Shown here piece by piece: positions 42,463 through 51,138 of a stretch of 64,000 bases of DNA. The notes beneath the pieces were generated by a model, which saw only the letters and a list, made by a program, of their open reading frames with translations, searched no databases and was not told where the DNA came from. Each line of letters opens with the position of its first letter. Position 1 is the stretch's first letter. Both the position numbers and the translations under genes were made by a program. This DNA is from JAAFJU01 sp043764895 (GTDB lineage Bacteria > Cyanobacteriota > Cyanobacteriia > Leptolyngbyales > Leptolyngbyaceae), in NCBI GenBank assembly GCA_043764895.1, contig JAYUJY010000083.1:21020-85019 (forward strand). The letters run 5' to 3'.

Positions 42463-43056
42463 AGCCCTTATCCTTCGGTGAATAAATTAGTAAGCAACGA
42501 AAATCGCCTCGAAAATTGATTGGAAGACCCAAGGTATAGTCAAAGTGATTTATCAATAGCTCACTCTGATTTTGGACATAGAAGCCTGAAGCAAATCATG
42601 CCTGAAGTCACTATTTGAAAATAGCCCAGAGCTAGTATTTGGAACACAGTTTATAGTTAACTTGAAATTCAAGCTTTAGATTCCATAGTCATGAGTTAGT
42701 TTCTAATTAAGCCATGACCCTTCAGCTCGCTTTGTATATGGCGATACAAATCCAAGAATTCGATTATCCGTCGGACATAATCTGAATTAGAAAGTATTTA
42801 AAAGTCAAAGAGGATCACTCCATTACGACCCAAGTATTATGGTAGTGCTATTACATCCAGGATGAAGAATAATAGGATAGCTCTAGAAGCTTTGTTACAA
42901 GCATCTACCCATCAAGCGCTATTTTTCTCTGTCCTTTATAAAAGGGAACTACTCGCAAATTATTTCTCCTTTAATTGACAAATTTATATATAAAAACTTC
43001 TGATAGTTATAAATATCTCCATGAACTAATTTAATTTTTTTGACAACTTCCGAAAT
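42463..43056. other. Long AT-rich region upstream of amt
   Basis: No gene is seen. It holds the NtcA box (42734-42747) and would give amt a leader of about 240 nt. The part 42840-43056 is strongly AT-rich and shows nothing else. Confidence 0.5.
42734..42747 (-). promoter_or_regulatory. NtcA-type binding site of amt
   Basis: GTA-N8-TAC is present and is the centre of a longer palindrome (TTTGTAT...ATACAAA). On the minus strand, 22 nt after the box, a TTAATT hexamer fits a -10 element, the class II NtcA layout (activator at about -41). It is the expected control of ammonium uptake by nitrogen shortage. Confidence 0.8.
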
Positions 43057-44037
43057 CTAGATTCGATCGAGCCACCCAATCAAATCATCCAAGTTCGTAA
43101 AATCAACAAATTCCTCATTGAGCAACTCCAAGCGATCGGCTGACATCTGACCAATCTGGGTCTTCACCGAGTCAGGAAGTTCTCCAAGGGTGCGGGAAAG
43201 CAAGCGCAGCAGGAGCGATCGTTGTCGTTCTAGGACACGCGATCGTTCGAGATCAATGCCTTGTTGAATACCTTTTTGTATACCTTTTTGTTCGCCTTTT
43301 TGTTCGCCTTCCTGCCTTGCGGTATCAACGACATTATTCATATCGCGGTAATATTTAAGACTGTTTTGGTAGGTTTCCTGTTCGGTTGGGGAGAAATTAG
43401 CGATTTCAGCAGCAGCAAACAGTTCTGGAAAGATTCCTTCTTGGAGTGGTTGGGGCCGATCGGTCAAGTCGGCAAGGTGTCGCAACAAAAACATCCATTT
43501 ATCAAAATGACTTTCGAGCTGGTCGAGGGTTTTTGTGAATTTTGGGAGTTCGATATAAATGAATTTAAGTTTTTTGTAGAAGACTTCGCAGCGTTGATTT
43601 TTGAGTTCGATTACATGCAGAAAAGTTGGATCGGTTTTGTGGTCATCAAAGATAAAATCCAGAACACCCACAGTGTAAACCGCGCTGAGTTCAAAGCCCC
43701 ATTCACCCTTGAGGGCTTGTTCTTGAATGGGGAAGGTGGCGTAATAAATGCTGCGGTCTTTAAAGAAGTTTTGCTTGGCTTTTTGGATTTCGACAATGAA
43801 ACGATCGCCGTTTTGAGCTTGACAATAGATATCAAAAATAGCTTTGCGGTCAATAGTCGTGCTACCAAGCTGTTCGGTGTTTTTAAAAGTGAGATCCTGA
43901 ATGTGATGATGGGCGGGGAGAATCGTGTTGAGGAAGTCGATGAGTAAACGTTTGTTCGGTTCAGTTCCGAAGATGCGTTTGAAGCCAAAGTCGGTGAGGA
44001 GGCTGATGTAGCGGTCTTGAAGGGAGTAGAGTGCCAT
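43057..44037 (-). CDS. Rpn-type nuclease with DUF4351-like C-terminus
   Basis: 326 residues. The start SLLTDFGFKRIFGTEPNKRLLIDFLNTIL belongs to the Rpn family; the DIYCQAQNGDRFIVEIQ segment holds the Asp and E-x-Q/K. A glutamine/Glu/Gly/Lys tail (EGEQKGEQKGIQKGIQQG, coded by a 12-bp unit repeated about four times near 43260-43310) leads to a helical module RSLLLRLLSRTLGELPDSV...FTNLDDLIGWL, the DUF4351 pattern. The fusion is common in cyanobacteria but its role is unknown. Confidence 0.9.
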   Translation of the reverse strand: MALYSLQDRYISLLTDFGFKRIFGTEPNKRLLIDFLNTILPAHHHIQDLTFKNTEQLGSTTIDRKAIFDIYCQAQNGDRFIVEIQKAKQNFFKDRSIYYATFPIQEQALKGEWGFELSAVYTVGVLDFIFDDHKTDPTFLHVIELKNQRCEVFYKKLKFIYIELPKFTKTLDQLESHFDKWMFLLRHLADLTDRPQPLQEGIFPELFAAAEIANFSPTEQETYQNSLKYYRDMNNVVDTARQEGEQKGEQKGIQKGIQQGIDLERSRVLERQRSLLLRLLSRTLGELPDSVKTQIGQMSADRLELLNEEFVDFTNLDDLIGWLDRI

Positions 44038-44114
44038 AGTCTCATTCTAAGCTGATTGGACTTGTTAGTAGTTTAGCAATCTTGTTGGGCTTGTGTGGGA
44101 ACGAAAAAGAATTC

Positions 44115-44699
44115 TTATCCTAATAAAATGCGGGTCAACTTAATCACAAAACCGGGAAGCACCGCAGAACAATCCACTTCCATCGGATTTATTAGCATCT
44201 CAACAGCCCCATTCGATCGATACAGTTCCACCTGCTTGTCCTGAGGATTAATTAAAACACCTAACAAAACTCCATTCGATTGGTATTCCAACATCTTCGA
44301 TCGTAGCGTTTCCAAATTGTCTGTGCGGGAACGCAATTCAATCACAAAATCGGGAGCTAAGGGTGGAAATTTTTCCTGTTGCTCTAGCGTCAACGCATTC
44401 CATCGATCGATTTGCACCCAAGCCCCATCCGGCGCACGGTCAGCCCCACTCGGCAACTTAAAACAAGTCGAAGAATCAAAGCCCACTCCCAACTCGGGAT
44501 GCCGATCGACCCAGATTCCCAGTTGCGTTGTCAAACTAAAGTTCCGATTTCCGGAAACACCACCTGTTGGGGGCATAATAATCAACTCTCCACCAGCACT
44601 ACGCTCAAAATGAATATCAGGATGCCGACGACAAAGTTGATAGAACTGCTCATCGGATAGCTCAAAAATAGTTCTAACATCCAGTACAAAGCTATCCAT
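44115..44699 (-). CDS. Uma2-family (DUF820) putative nuclease
   Basis: 194 residues from ATG 44699 (MDSFVLDV); a longer frame to 44867 would run into the next gene's start and its extra residues look unrelated. Blocks: LSDEQFYQLCRRHPDIHFERSAGGELIIMPPTGG, GVGFDSSTCFKLPSGADRAPDGAWVQIDRW and PPLAPDFVIELRSRTDNLETLRSKMLEYQSNGVLLGVLINPQDKQVELYR. It is the same MPPTGG subtype as the copy at 26.4 kb. Confidence 0.88.
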   Translation of the reverse strand: MDSFVLDVRTIFELSDEQFYQLCRRHPDIHFERSAGGELIIMPPTGGVSGNRNFSLTTQLGIWVDRHPELGVGFDSSTCFKLPSGADRAPDGAWVQIDRWNALTLEQQEKFPPLAPDFVIELRSRTDNLETLRSKMLEYQSNGVLLGVLINPQDKQVELYRSNGAVEMLINPMEVDCSAVLPGFVIKLTRILLG

Positions 44700-44826
44700 G
44701 GATTCAGCCTCTAATATCAGACTCCATTCTAGCAGCCCCCAAACTCCCAAACCCCAACATTTCGCAAGATAACCCAGTAAAATGAAATCACTCGAATCCT
44801 CACATCTCCCCACATAAAGGCCACGA

Positions 44827-46149
44827 ATGACTTCAGCTTTGCGCCCCAAATCCACCGTTTCAGACACGATTCAAGCCTCCCAACAGGGGAATCGCCTAAA
44901 CGCCCCCACCCTCCACACTCTCAGCAACGGCATGACCATCATCGCCGAACAGCTTCCCGTGGATGCCGTCAACTTCAACCTCTGGCTTAATGTGGGGTCG
45001 ATTTTAGAAAGCGACGAGATTAATGGCATGGCGCATTTCTTGGAGCACATGATCTTCAAAGGCACCCAAAATCTCAAAAGCGGCGAATTTGAAGCCCGCA
45101 TCGAAGCCCGAGGAGCCGTGACCAACGCCGCCACTAGTCAGGATTACACCCACTACTACATCACCACCGCGCCCCAGGATTTTGCAGATCTTGCCCCGTT
45201 GCAGCTTGATGTCTTGTTAAACCCCACAATAGACGCTGATCCCTTCGATCGCGAACGTCAGGTCGTCCTAGAAGAAATCCGTCGATCGGATGACAATGCC
45301 CGTCGCCGCAACTACCAACGGCTTTCTAATTTAGGCTTCCAGACGCTTCCGTATCATCGCCCCGTCCTTGGACCCACCAGCGTCATCGAGACCCTGAAAC
45401 CGTCTCAAATGCAAGCCTTCCATCAAAAGTGGTATCACCCTAGTGCCGTCACCGCCGTCGCCGTGGGCAATCTTCCCGTCGATCAGCTCATTGCCACCGT
45501 CGAAAAAAGCCTCAATCAAGTCGGCTGGTCCGCTCCCACCGCCACCCATCGGCCTCGAAACTTTGCCCCTGAGCCTGTCTTTACCACGATCGAGCGGCGC
45601 AGTTACGACGACCCAACCTTGCAACAGGCGAGGCTCATGCTGGTTTGGCGCGTGCCGGGACTGGTTAACCTAGGCGAAACCTATGCACTGGATATCATTG
45701 CCAATCTTCTGAGTCAGGGCCGCACCGCGCGGTTGGTGCAGGATTTGAGAGAGACTCAGGGTTTAGTCTCTGGCGTCGGCGCAAGCAACATGAGCCATCA
45801 GTACCAAGGCTTGTTTACCCTTTCGGCGAACTTGCCTACTGAAAACATCGATCGAGTTGAGCGCGCCCTGCTCGGCCACATCGAAGTCTTGCAAAACGAG
45901 CTAGTCCATCCCAAAGAACTGGAAAAAATCTGCACCCAAGTGGCGAACCACTTCATCTTCGGCAATGAAACCCCCAGCGATCGCGCCAACCTGTACGGCT
46001 ATTATCATGCCCTCATGGGAGACCTCGAACCTGCGTTTAGCTACGCCGATCGGATTCGCGCCATCACGCCCCAAGACCTCCAAAACGCCGCCCAAAAGTA
46101 CCTACCGACCCATGCCCTAGGCATCATGAGCGTCAAACCGATCGAATAG
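44827..46149 (+). CDS. M16-family zinc peptidase
   Basis: 440 residues. HFLEHMIFKGT near residue 72 is the inverted HxxEH zinc site, with the third ligand Glu expected in the VLEEIRRSDDN region. EYARIEARGAVTNA-like (EARIEARGAVTNAATSQDYTHYY) and GPTSVIETL fit the processing-peptidase subfamily. It is the stand-alone catalytic form; a second M16 gene is often adjacent in cyanobacteria but none is here. It has no clear signal peptide. Confidence 0.92.
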   Translation: MTSALRPKSTVSDTIQASQQGNRLNAPTLHTLSNGMTIIAEQLPVDAVNFNLWLNVGSILESDEINGMAHFLEHMIFKGTQNLKSGEFEARIEARGAVTNAATSQDYTHYYITTAPQDFADLAPLQLDVLLNPTIDADPFDRERQVVLEEIRRSDDNARRRNYQRLSNLGFQTLPYHRPVLGPTSVIETLKPSQMQAFHQKWYHPSAVTAVAVGNLPVDQLIATVEKSLNQVGWSAPTATHRPRNFAPEPVFTTIERRSYDDPTLQQARLMLVWRVPGLVNLGETYALDIIANLLSQGRTARLVQDLRETQGLVSGVGASNMSHQYQGLFTLSANLPTENIDRVERALLGHIEVLQNELVHPKELEKICTQVANHFIFGNETPSDRANLYGYYHALMGDLEPAFSYADRIRAITPQDLQNAAQKYLPTHALGIMSVKPIE

Positions 46150-46202
46150 GGCGATCGCGCAATGTGAATTGGGATAGGGCGTCCCTCGTATCATGCGGCG
46201 TA

Positions 46203-46344
46203 AATAAGCCAGGTATTTAGAACCTCTTCGTTAGGTTTGGGGCACGGCGTGCCATGCCCCTACAGATCCGGGTTTCAGAGACCGTAGGGGCATGGCTTGC
46301 CGTGCCCCAAACCCAACGAGGAAGCATCAAATACCTGGCTTATT
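46203..46344. repeat. Dispersed palindromic element, copy 2, with perfect ends
   Basis: The ends are a perfect 16-bp inverted repeat (46203-46218 and 46329-46344; AATAAGCCAGGTATTT). The inside is the same large hairpin as copy 1 (GGGGCACGGC, CATGCCCCTAC and complements). It lies between the convergent M16 and WbuC genes. The tidy ends suggest a MITE-like unit; no flanking target duplication could be confirmed. Confidence 0.85.
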
Positions 46345-46357
46345 AAATACTCCCAAC

Positions 46358-46855
46358 TTAAAACAACGCTTCCCACGTCTTAACATAATCGCCGCACTCT
46401 ACCCGCCCTTCCGCCGGAAACTGCTGCAAAAAATCTTTGTCCACCGCAGGCTGATACGGACCCTCTTTCAATTCCAAAATCACCGAATTCGGCTCCAGCA
46501 CCACTAGCGTATGATAGATTCCCTCTGAAATTTCAATTCCATACTGTTCACCCCGCGCTTCTAACTTCTCATGGCGTAATACATTTCCGTCATCATCTAA
46601 CAGGACCATTCCGATCGAACCTTGCAACACCAGAAAGAACTCAAACCCGTTCATACCTTCTGGTCTGACGTGACGATGCGGACGGACATAGGTTCCTGTT
46701 TGCAATACATTTAGAAATCGCTGGACTGTTTCAGCATGTTCATGAAAGTTGTAGTTTTTACGTTTACGATCGGAGGCTAGAGCTTCATCACATAGCGTTG
46801 TCAGCAGCGATCGCGTGAGCAATTTGACATGAGGGTTTTTGGGATCAATCGTCAT
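46358..46855 (-). CDS. WbuC-type cupin protein
   Basis: 165 residues. The cupin strand set holds YVRPHRHVRPEGMNGFEFFLVLQGSIGMVLLDDDGNV with the metal His and Glu, later GIYHTLVVLEPNSVILELKEGPYQP. The (R/K)xNxxxH-like start (RKRKNYNFHEHAETVQRFLNVLQTG) is WbuC-type. It is often found in polysaccharide clusters, but not here. Its start codon overlaps the previous gene's stop by 1 nt (TAATG), so the two are co-translated. Confidence 0.88.
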   Translation of the reverse strand: MTIDPKNPHVKLLTRSLLTTLCDEALASDRKRKNYNFHEHAETVQRFLNVLQTGTYVRPHRHVRPEGMNGFEFFLVLQGSIGMVLLDDDGNVLRHEKLEARGEQYGIEISEGIYHTLVVLEPNSVILELKEGPYQPAVDKDFLQQFPAEGRVECGDYVKTWEALF

Positions 46856-47322
46856 TAGTCTTCATCCTCATCATCGTCGTCATCGTCATTAAAGAAATCA
46901 TTGCGGCGACCGAGATCATACACACCACAGGTCAACACCGTCAGCAATCCTCCACTAAACACCCAATCCTCCCCCAAACTCACATTCACCACCAAACTCA
47001 GCACCGTCCCCACCACCAAAAACGGAATCACACTCAACAGCGACGAATAAAACGTGTTTTGGGCTTCGCGAACCGTTCGGCTGTCATCAAATTCCTTTTG
47101 GGTAGCGTAGAGCGATCGCTCCGCATTACCCATCCAAATGGTGATGCGATCGGTGAGCGATCCGGCCTGAGGAGACAGACCCAAGTACAGACCCATGGAC
47201 CACAGAGCTGCCCCTGCGATCGCAGCGGGATCAATTTCAAATGCGAAGGGACCAAGATCGATATACATGCAAAAAGGGCCAACGTCAGACAATAAAGACT
47301 CTTCTATTATTTTACTGGGCAT
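46855..47322 (-). CDS. Hypothetical membrane protein with acidic tail
   Basis: 155 residues from ATG 47322; the longer frame to 47412 would run into the divergent peptidase gene and is less likely. It has two or three membrane segments (about 30-50 and 100-145) and ends in a stretch of almost pure Asp/Glu (FFNDDDDDDEDED). MYIDLGPFAFEIDPAAIAGAALW is a likely conserved core. Family unknown. It is joined to WbuC by a TAATG overlap. Confidence 0.7.
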   Translation of the reverse strand: MPSKIIEESLLSDVGPFCMYIDLGPFAFEIDPAAIAGAALWSMGLYLGLSPQAGSLTDRITIWMGNAERSLYATQKEFDDSRTVREAQNTFYSSLLSVIPFLVVGTVLSLVVNVSLGEDWVFSGGLLTVLTCGVYDLGRRNDFFNDDDDDDEDED

Positions 47323-47335
47323 GGTCGAAGATTCA

Positions 47336-47372
47336 AGTGAGAATTTTGAAGTGAGAATTTTGAAGTGAGAAG
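47336..47372. repeat. 14-bp tandem repeat, 2.6 copies
   Basis: AGTGAGAATTTTGA occurs at 47336-47349 and 47350-47363, then AGTGAGAAG. It lies between two divergent genes in the presumed promoter. Confidence 0.9.
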
Positions 47373-47410
47373 TGTCAGAATCGGAGGCATTCAGATGAGA
47401 CGATAAATCC

Positions 47411-48679
47411 ATGGTTGCTTCTACCTTTCCCGCTGCCCAAGCCTCTTCTGCCCAAGCCCTTCAAAACGTTCGATTAGAAATTCGATCGCTCCATCCCCAA
47501 GTCATCACCTGGCGCAGACAAATCCACCAGCACCCCGAATTGGGATTCGCTGAAACCCTGACAGCGCAGTTTATTCATGAAAAGCTGACCCAATGGGGTA
47601 TTCCTCACGAAACGGGTATTGCCCAAACGGGAATTGTCGCTCTCGTCTCGGGCGATCGTCCTGGCCCCGTGCTCGCCATTCGGGCTGATATGGATGCGCT
47701 TCCTATTCATGAAGAAAACGACCTCGACTACAAATCCCAACATCCCGGCAAAATGCACGCCTGCGGCCACGATGGCCATGTTGCCATAGCCCTCGGCACA
47801 GCGCACTACCTCCACACCCATCGTCATACCTTTTCGGGCACCGTGAAGTTCATTTTTCAGCCCGCAGAAGAAGGTCCTGGCGGCGCAAAGCCGATGATCG
47901 AAGCCGGAGTTTTGCAGAACCCAGATGTCGATGCGCTGATTGGCCTGCATCTCTGGCAACAGCTTCCGATCGGCACCCTTGGCGTTCGCGAAGGCGCACT
48001 CATGGCAGCGGTTGAAACCTTTGATTGCACCATTCTCGGGCGCGGCGGCCACGGAGCCATTCCCCAACAAACCGTAGACTCCATCGTCGTCACCGCCCAA
48101 ATCATCACCGCCCTCCAAACCATCGTCTCCCGCAACCTCGACCCAATAGACTCCGCCGTCGTCACCGTGGGCACCTTCCATGCCGGGACCGCCTGCAACG
48201 TCATCGCGGACACCGCCCAAATCAGTGGCACGGTGAGATATTTTAATCCGACCTATGCAGACTACTTCGATCGTCGCATCGAACAAATTATTAGTGGCGT
48301 CTGCACGATGCACGGCGCAACCTACCAGCTCAACTACCGCAAGCTCTATCCACCCGTCATCAACGATTCAACGATGACCGCCTTAGTCCGATCGTGCGCT
48401 GAAGATTGGGCATTGGGAGTTCAGCCCCTTCAGTCTGCGTCCCCATCGGCCTCACAGCTCGCTAGTGTCACTCCCCATTGCCAAACGATGGGCGGAGAGG
48501 ATATCTCTTACTTTTTGAATGCGGTTCCCGGTTGTTATTTTTTTGTTGGGTCATCAAATGTGGAGAAAGGATTGATCTTTCCCCATCATCATCCTCAGTT
48601 CAACATTGATGAAACGGCACTTGCGATCGGGATGGAAGTCCTCGTTCGAGTCGTTGAGCGTTTTTGTCCGATCGCTTGA
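47411..48679 (+). CDS. M20-family amidohydrolase (N-acyl amino acid hydrolase)
   Basis: 422 residues. ADMDALPIHEENDLDY, HACGHDGHVAIALGTAHYL (metal His/Asp), FIFQPAEEGPGGAKPMIEAGVL (Glu pair) and GRGGHGAIPQQTVDSI (dimer domain) are all present, the M20D pattern. The family removes acyl groups from amino acids, hippurate or indole conjugates. It starts at ATG 47411, divergent from the hypothetical gene. A strong terminator lies about 310 bp downstream. Confidence 0.9.
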   Translation: MVASTFPAAQASSAQALQNVRLEIRSLHPQVITWRRQIHQHPELGFAETLTAQFIHEKLTQWGIPHETGIAQTGIVALVSGDRPGPVLAIRADMDALPIHEENDLDYKSQHPGKMHACGHDGHVAIALGTAHYLHTHRHTFSGTVKFIFQPAEEGPGGAKPMIEAGVLQNPDVDALIGLHLWQQLPIGTLGVREGALMAAVETFDCTILGRGGHGAIPQQTVDSIVVTAQIITALQTIVSRNLDPIDSAVVTVGTFHAGTACNVIADTAQISGTVRYFNPTYADYFDRRIEQIISGVCTMHGATYQLNYRKLYPPVINDSTMTALVRSCAEDWALGVQPLQSASPSASQLASVTPHCQTMGGEDISYFLNAVPGCYFFVGSSNVEKGLIFPHHHPQFNIDETALAIGMEVLVRVVERFCPIA

Positions 48680-49136
48680 CCGCACACTCTGAAAGCATCG
48701 CTTGCCTCACACAAAGTTGTCACAAATCAATATGAGTTGACAATTCCTTGATAAAACAGTAAAAATACGGAGGATGAAAAAGCTAGATAAATCTCTTTTA
48801 AGTATAATTACTCGTCTAAAACGGAAAATAAGCAATGGTTCTTTTTAAGAAGTTGCTTAAGCAAAGCTGTCAATGATCACTGTCACATCAATTGTGTAAT
48901 CAAAAATGTTTTCCCAATGAAAATGTTCCCACATAATGAAAAAGACTCAACTTTAGCCGAGTCATCAACAGGGAACACACGACTGGCCGACAAGCTTCTT
49001 TACTGGGAGTATGTCGGTTTTTTATCGTCTATACTCGGCTCTGTTTAGGGTCTCCTTGAGGAGTGAACTTTATCAAACTGATAATTAGACATTTAGAACA
49101 ATGCGATGATAAAAAAGATGTAATACTTCGTAGTAA
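48680..49136. other. Intergenic region with possible small RNA
   Basis: AT-rich and without a gene. GACTC/GAGTC (48944-48948 with 48959-48963) form a small hairpin, followed by a single-stranded GGGAACACAC stretch and a strong terminator at 48987-49023. Such order (hairpin, open GGAA-rich stretch, terminator) resembles free-standing cyanobacterial small RNAs. It may equally be the 3' end of the M20 transcript. Confidence 0.4.
48987..49023 (+). terminator. Rho-independent terminator
   Basis: CCGACA (48987-48992) pairs with TGTCGG (49012-49017), followed at once by six T. It would end either the M20 gene or a separate small RNA. Confidence 0.8.
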
Positions 49137-50183
49137 ATGAGATTTGAACCATTGTCTGAACAGAAGCTTGAACAGAACTCTGAAGAGACGTTGCGCGAAA
49201 TGCTGGCTCGGTACGATCGGGGTGAGCGCTGTTTTGTGGGGCTTGATTGGGCGGGGCTTGAGATGCGATCGTCTACGACCGACCATCGGTCATTGGGTTG
49301 CTGGGTGGGAGCTGATTTGTGGGCGGCAAATTTTCGGGATGCGGAGTTGGTGGGGGGCGAATTTCAGGGGGCAAATTTGGCGGGGGCGAATTTGGCGGGG
49401 GCTGATTTGAGTGGGAGTAATTTGCGGGGGGCTGATTTGCGGGGGGCGAATCTATCGAAGGTGCGCTGGGATGGGGCGATCGTCGATAGTCTGACGCAGT
49501 TTGATTTAGGGGTTGATCCGACCATGACGGGTGGGCTTGAGACGATTTATCGGTTGACGCCGGGGGCTGAGCTGAGTGGCGCGAACTTAGTGGGACGGAA
49601 TCTGGAGGGGGCGGATTTGACCTATGGAGATTTGACCTATGCGGATCTGAGTCAAGGTCGGTTGTATGGGATTAATTTGCAGCAAGCTAATCTCCGCCAG
49701 TCGATCGCCCTGAGTGCTGATTTTCGGGATGCAAATCTTCAGGGGAGTTCCATTCATGAGGGCTGTTGGCGAGAGGCGGATTTGCAAGGGGCGAATTTTG
49801 GAAAGGCGATGTTGGTGGGGCTGGATTTGCGGGGGGCTAACGTTCGGGGGGCGAGTTGGCACCATGCGGTGTATGACGATCGGACTCGGTTGCCCGCTGA
49901 CTTTGATCCGGACGCTGCGGGGCTACTGAAAATAGGGCCGAAGACTCGGCTGCGGGGGGCCAACCTGAGTGAGATGGACTTGTCGGGGGTTGACTTGTCA
50001 GGGTCCGATCTGTGGGGTGCGGACCTATGGCGATCGAATCTGGCGGGGGCAAATTTGTCAGGCGCAGACCTCTCGGGTGCCAACCTTCGCGAGGCTAATC
50101 TCCAAGGCACCGATCTGACAGATGCGATCGTTGAGCATGTGGAATGGGAAGGGGCAAATTCTGCGTTGGATGTCTCCCTCTAA
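49137..50183 (+). CDS. Pentapeptide-repeat protein
   Basis: 348 residues. After a 45-residue helical start, A(D/N)L-x-x units build three right-handed beta-helix stretches (about 63-107, 150-205 and 270-335), separated by two similar non-repeat inserts (RWDGAIVDSLTQFDLGVDPTMTGGL and VYDDRTRLPADFDPDAAGLL). Both inserts carry a charged (W/Y)D-x-x-(T/I)-x-x-P/D-x-x-FD pattern common in cyanobacterial proteins of this kind. The function is unknown; such proteins often act as scaffold or DNA mimic. Confidence 0.9.
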   Translation: MRFEPLSEQKLEQNSEETLREMLARYDRGERCFVGLDWAGLEMRSSTTDHRSLGCWVGADLWAANFRDAELVGGEFQGANLAGANLAGADLSGSNLRGADLRGANLSKVRWDGAIVDSLTQFDLGVDPTMTGGLETIYRLTPGAELSGANLVGRNLEGADLTYGDLTYADLSQGRLYGINLQQANLRQSIALSADFRDANLQGSSIHEGCWREADLQGANFGKAMLVGLDLRGANVRGASWHHAVYDDRTRLPADFDPDAAGLLKIGPKTRLRGANLSEMDLSGVDLSGSDLWGADLWRSNLAGANLSGADLSGANLREANLQGTDLTDAIVEHVEWEGANSALDVSL

Positions 50184-50205
50184 AAGAGGATTTCCACGCA
50201 AATTG

Positions 50206-50955
50206 CTAAAAGGCTTCTGCGGCTTTGAGTTCGTCAAACATTCGGCGCACTTCTTGCATATCTTGCCAGGTCAGCCATTTCGGACTGCCTTGATCGCGGG
50301 ATTGGTTGCGCAGGAGGTAGGACGGGTGAAAAATGGGCATACAGGCGATGCCGTTCCAGTCTCGCCACTGACCCCGAATTTTGGTGATGCCAACGGATTT
50401 TTCCTGGAAGAGTCCGTCTATGGAGGAGGCTCCGGTCAGGATGATGATTTTGGGATTGACGAGCCGAATTTGTTCCATTAGGTAGGGACGGCAGGCTTCC
50501 ATTTCATCTTTGCTGGGTTTGCGGTTGCCGGGGGGACGGCATTTGACGATGTTGCACACGAAAATGTCATCTTCAGTAAGCTTGACGGATTCGAGGATTT
50601 TGTCGAGGAGCTGGCCTGATTTTCCGACAAAGGGTTTGCCTTGAAGATCCTCATTTTCGCCCGGTCCTTCTCCAATGATTAAGATGTCTGCGTTGGGATT
50701 GCCTCGGCTCACAACGGCATGGGTGCGCGTGCTGCCCAGTTCGCAGCGGTGACATTCGGAGCAGTGGACGCTCATGTCATTCATGTCGCTGTAGGTACCC
50801 GGTGGGATGGGCATGTTGGCGTTGGCCGGAATTTGCGATCGCTCAAACTCAACCGCGATCGGCTCTACAGACTTGGCCGTTTTTTTGGCGGATTTTGGAC
50901 TTGCGGCGGGTTCACTGCTGGCGTCGAAGAGGCTGAACTGTTGATCGTCTGACAT
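50206..50955 (-). CDS. Uracil-DNA glycosylase, family 4 (iron-sulfur)
   Basis: 249 residues. The N-terminal 60 residues are polar. Then CSECHRCELGSTRTHAV, with Cys ligands for the 4Fe-4S cluster, GEGPGENEDLQGKPFVGKSGQLLD (motif A region), FVCNIVKCRPPGNRKPSKDE with further Cys, and the FHPSYLLRNQ motif B. Removes uracil from DNA. The start is ATG 50955; 22 bp separate its stop from the end of the pentapeptide gene. Confidence 0.95.
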   Translation of the reverse strand: MSDDQQFSLFDASSEPAASPKSAKKTAKSVEPIAVEFERSQIPANANMPIPPGTYSDMNDMSVHCSECHRCELGSTRTHAVVSRGNPNADILIIGEGPGENEDLQGKPFVGKSGQLLDKILESVKLTEDDIFVCNIVKCRPPGNRKPSKDEMEACRPYLMEQIRLVNPKIIILTGASSIDGLFQEKSVGITKIRGQWRDWNGIACMPIFHPSYLLRNQSRDQGSPKWLTWQDMQEVRRMFDELKAAEAF

Positions 50956-51030
50956 GGCGCTAATATTCAGGGTTCAAAAAAGGTGGGCGAAGCCACTCAT
51001 TTTAGCGGGAAGTGGGTCATCTGTGATGGG

Positions 51031-51110
51031 CTTAAATAATCCAGCGATTAAACTCTTCCTCGTTGGGTTTGGGGCACGGCGAGCCATGCCCCTACGAATT
51101 TGGGTTTGGG
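51031..51110. repeat. Dispersed palindromic element, copy 3 (left half)
   Basis: The left flank (CTTAAATAATCCAGCGA) and left arm (CGTTGGGTTTGGGGCACGGC, GAGC, CATGCCCCTAC) match copy 1, but after CTACGAATTTGGG the right arm is missing. It is a truncated copy between UDG and RNase HI. Confidence 0.8.
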
Positions 51111-51138
51111 AGATTTTAGGCGGTTTTTCGATCGGTCC

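Noticed and set aside
43261..43947. Long plus-strand frame (228 codons)
   Set aside because: It is antisense to the clear Rpn gene, its amino acids are Phe-rich and without any known motif.
44700..44867. N-terminal extension of the 44 kb Uma2 gene
   Set aside because: The family start fits ATG 44699 and the extension would overlap the divergent M16 gene.
47474..48313. Minus-strand frame of 279 codons
   Set aside because: Shadow of the M20 peptidase gene, which has all its metal motifs on the plus strand.
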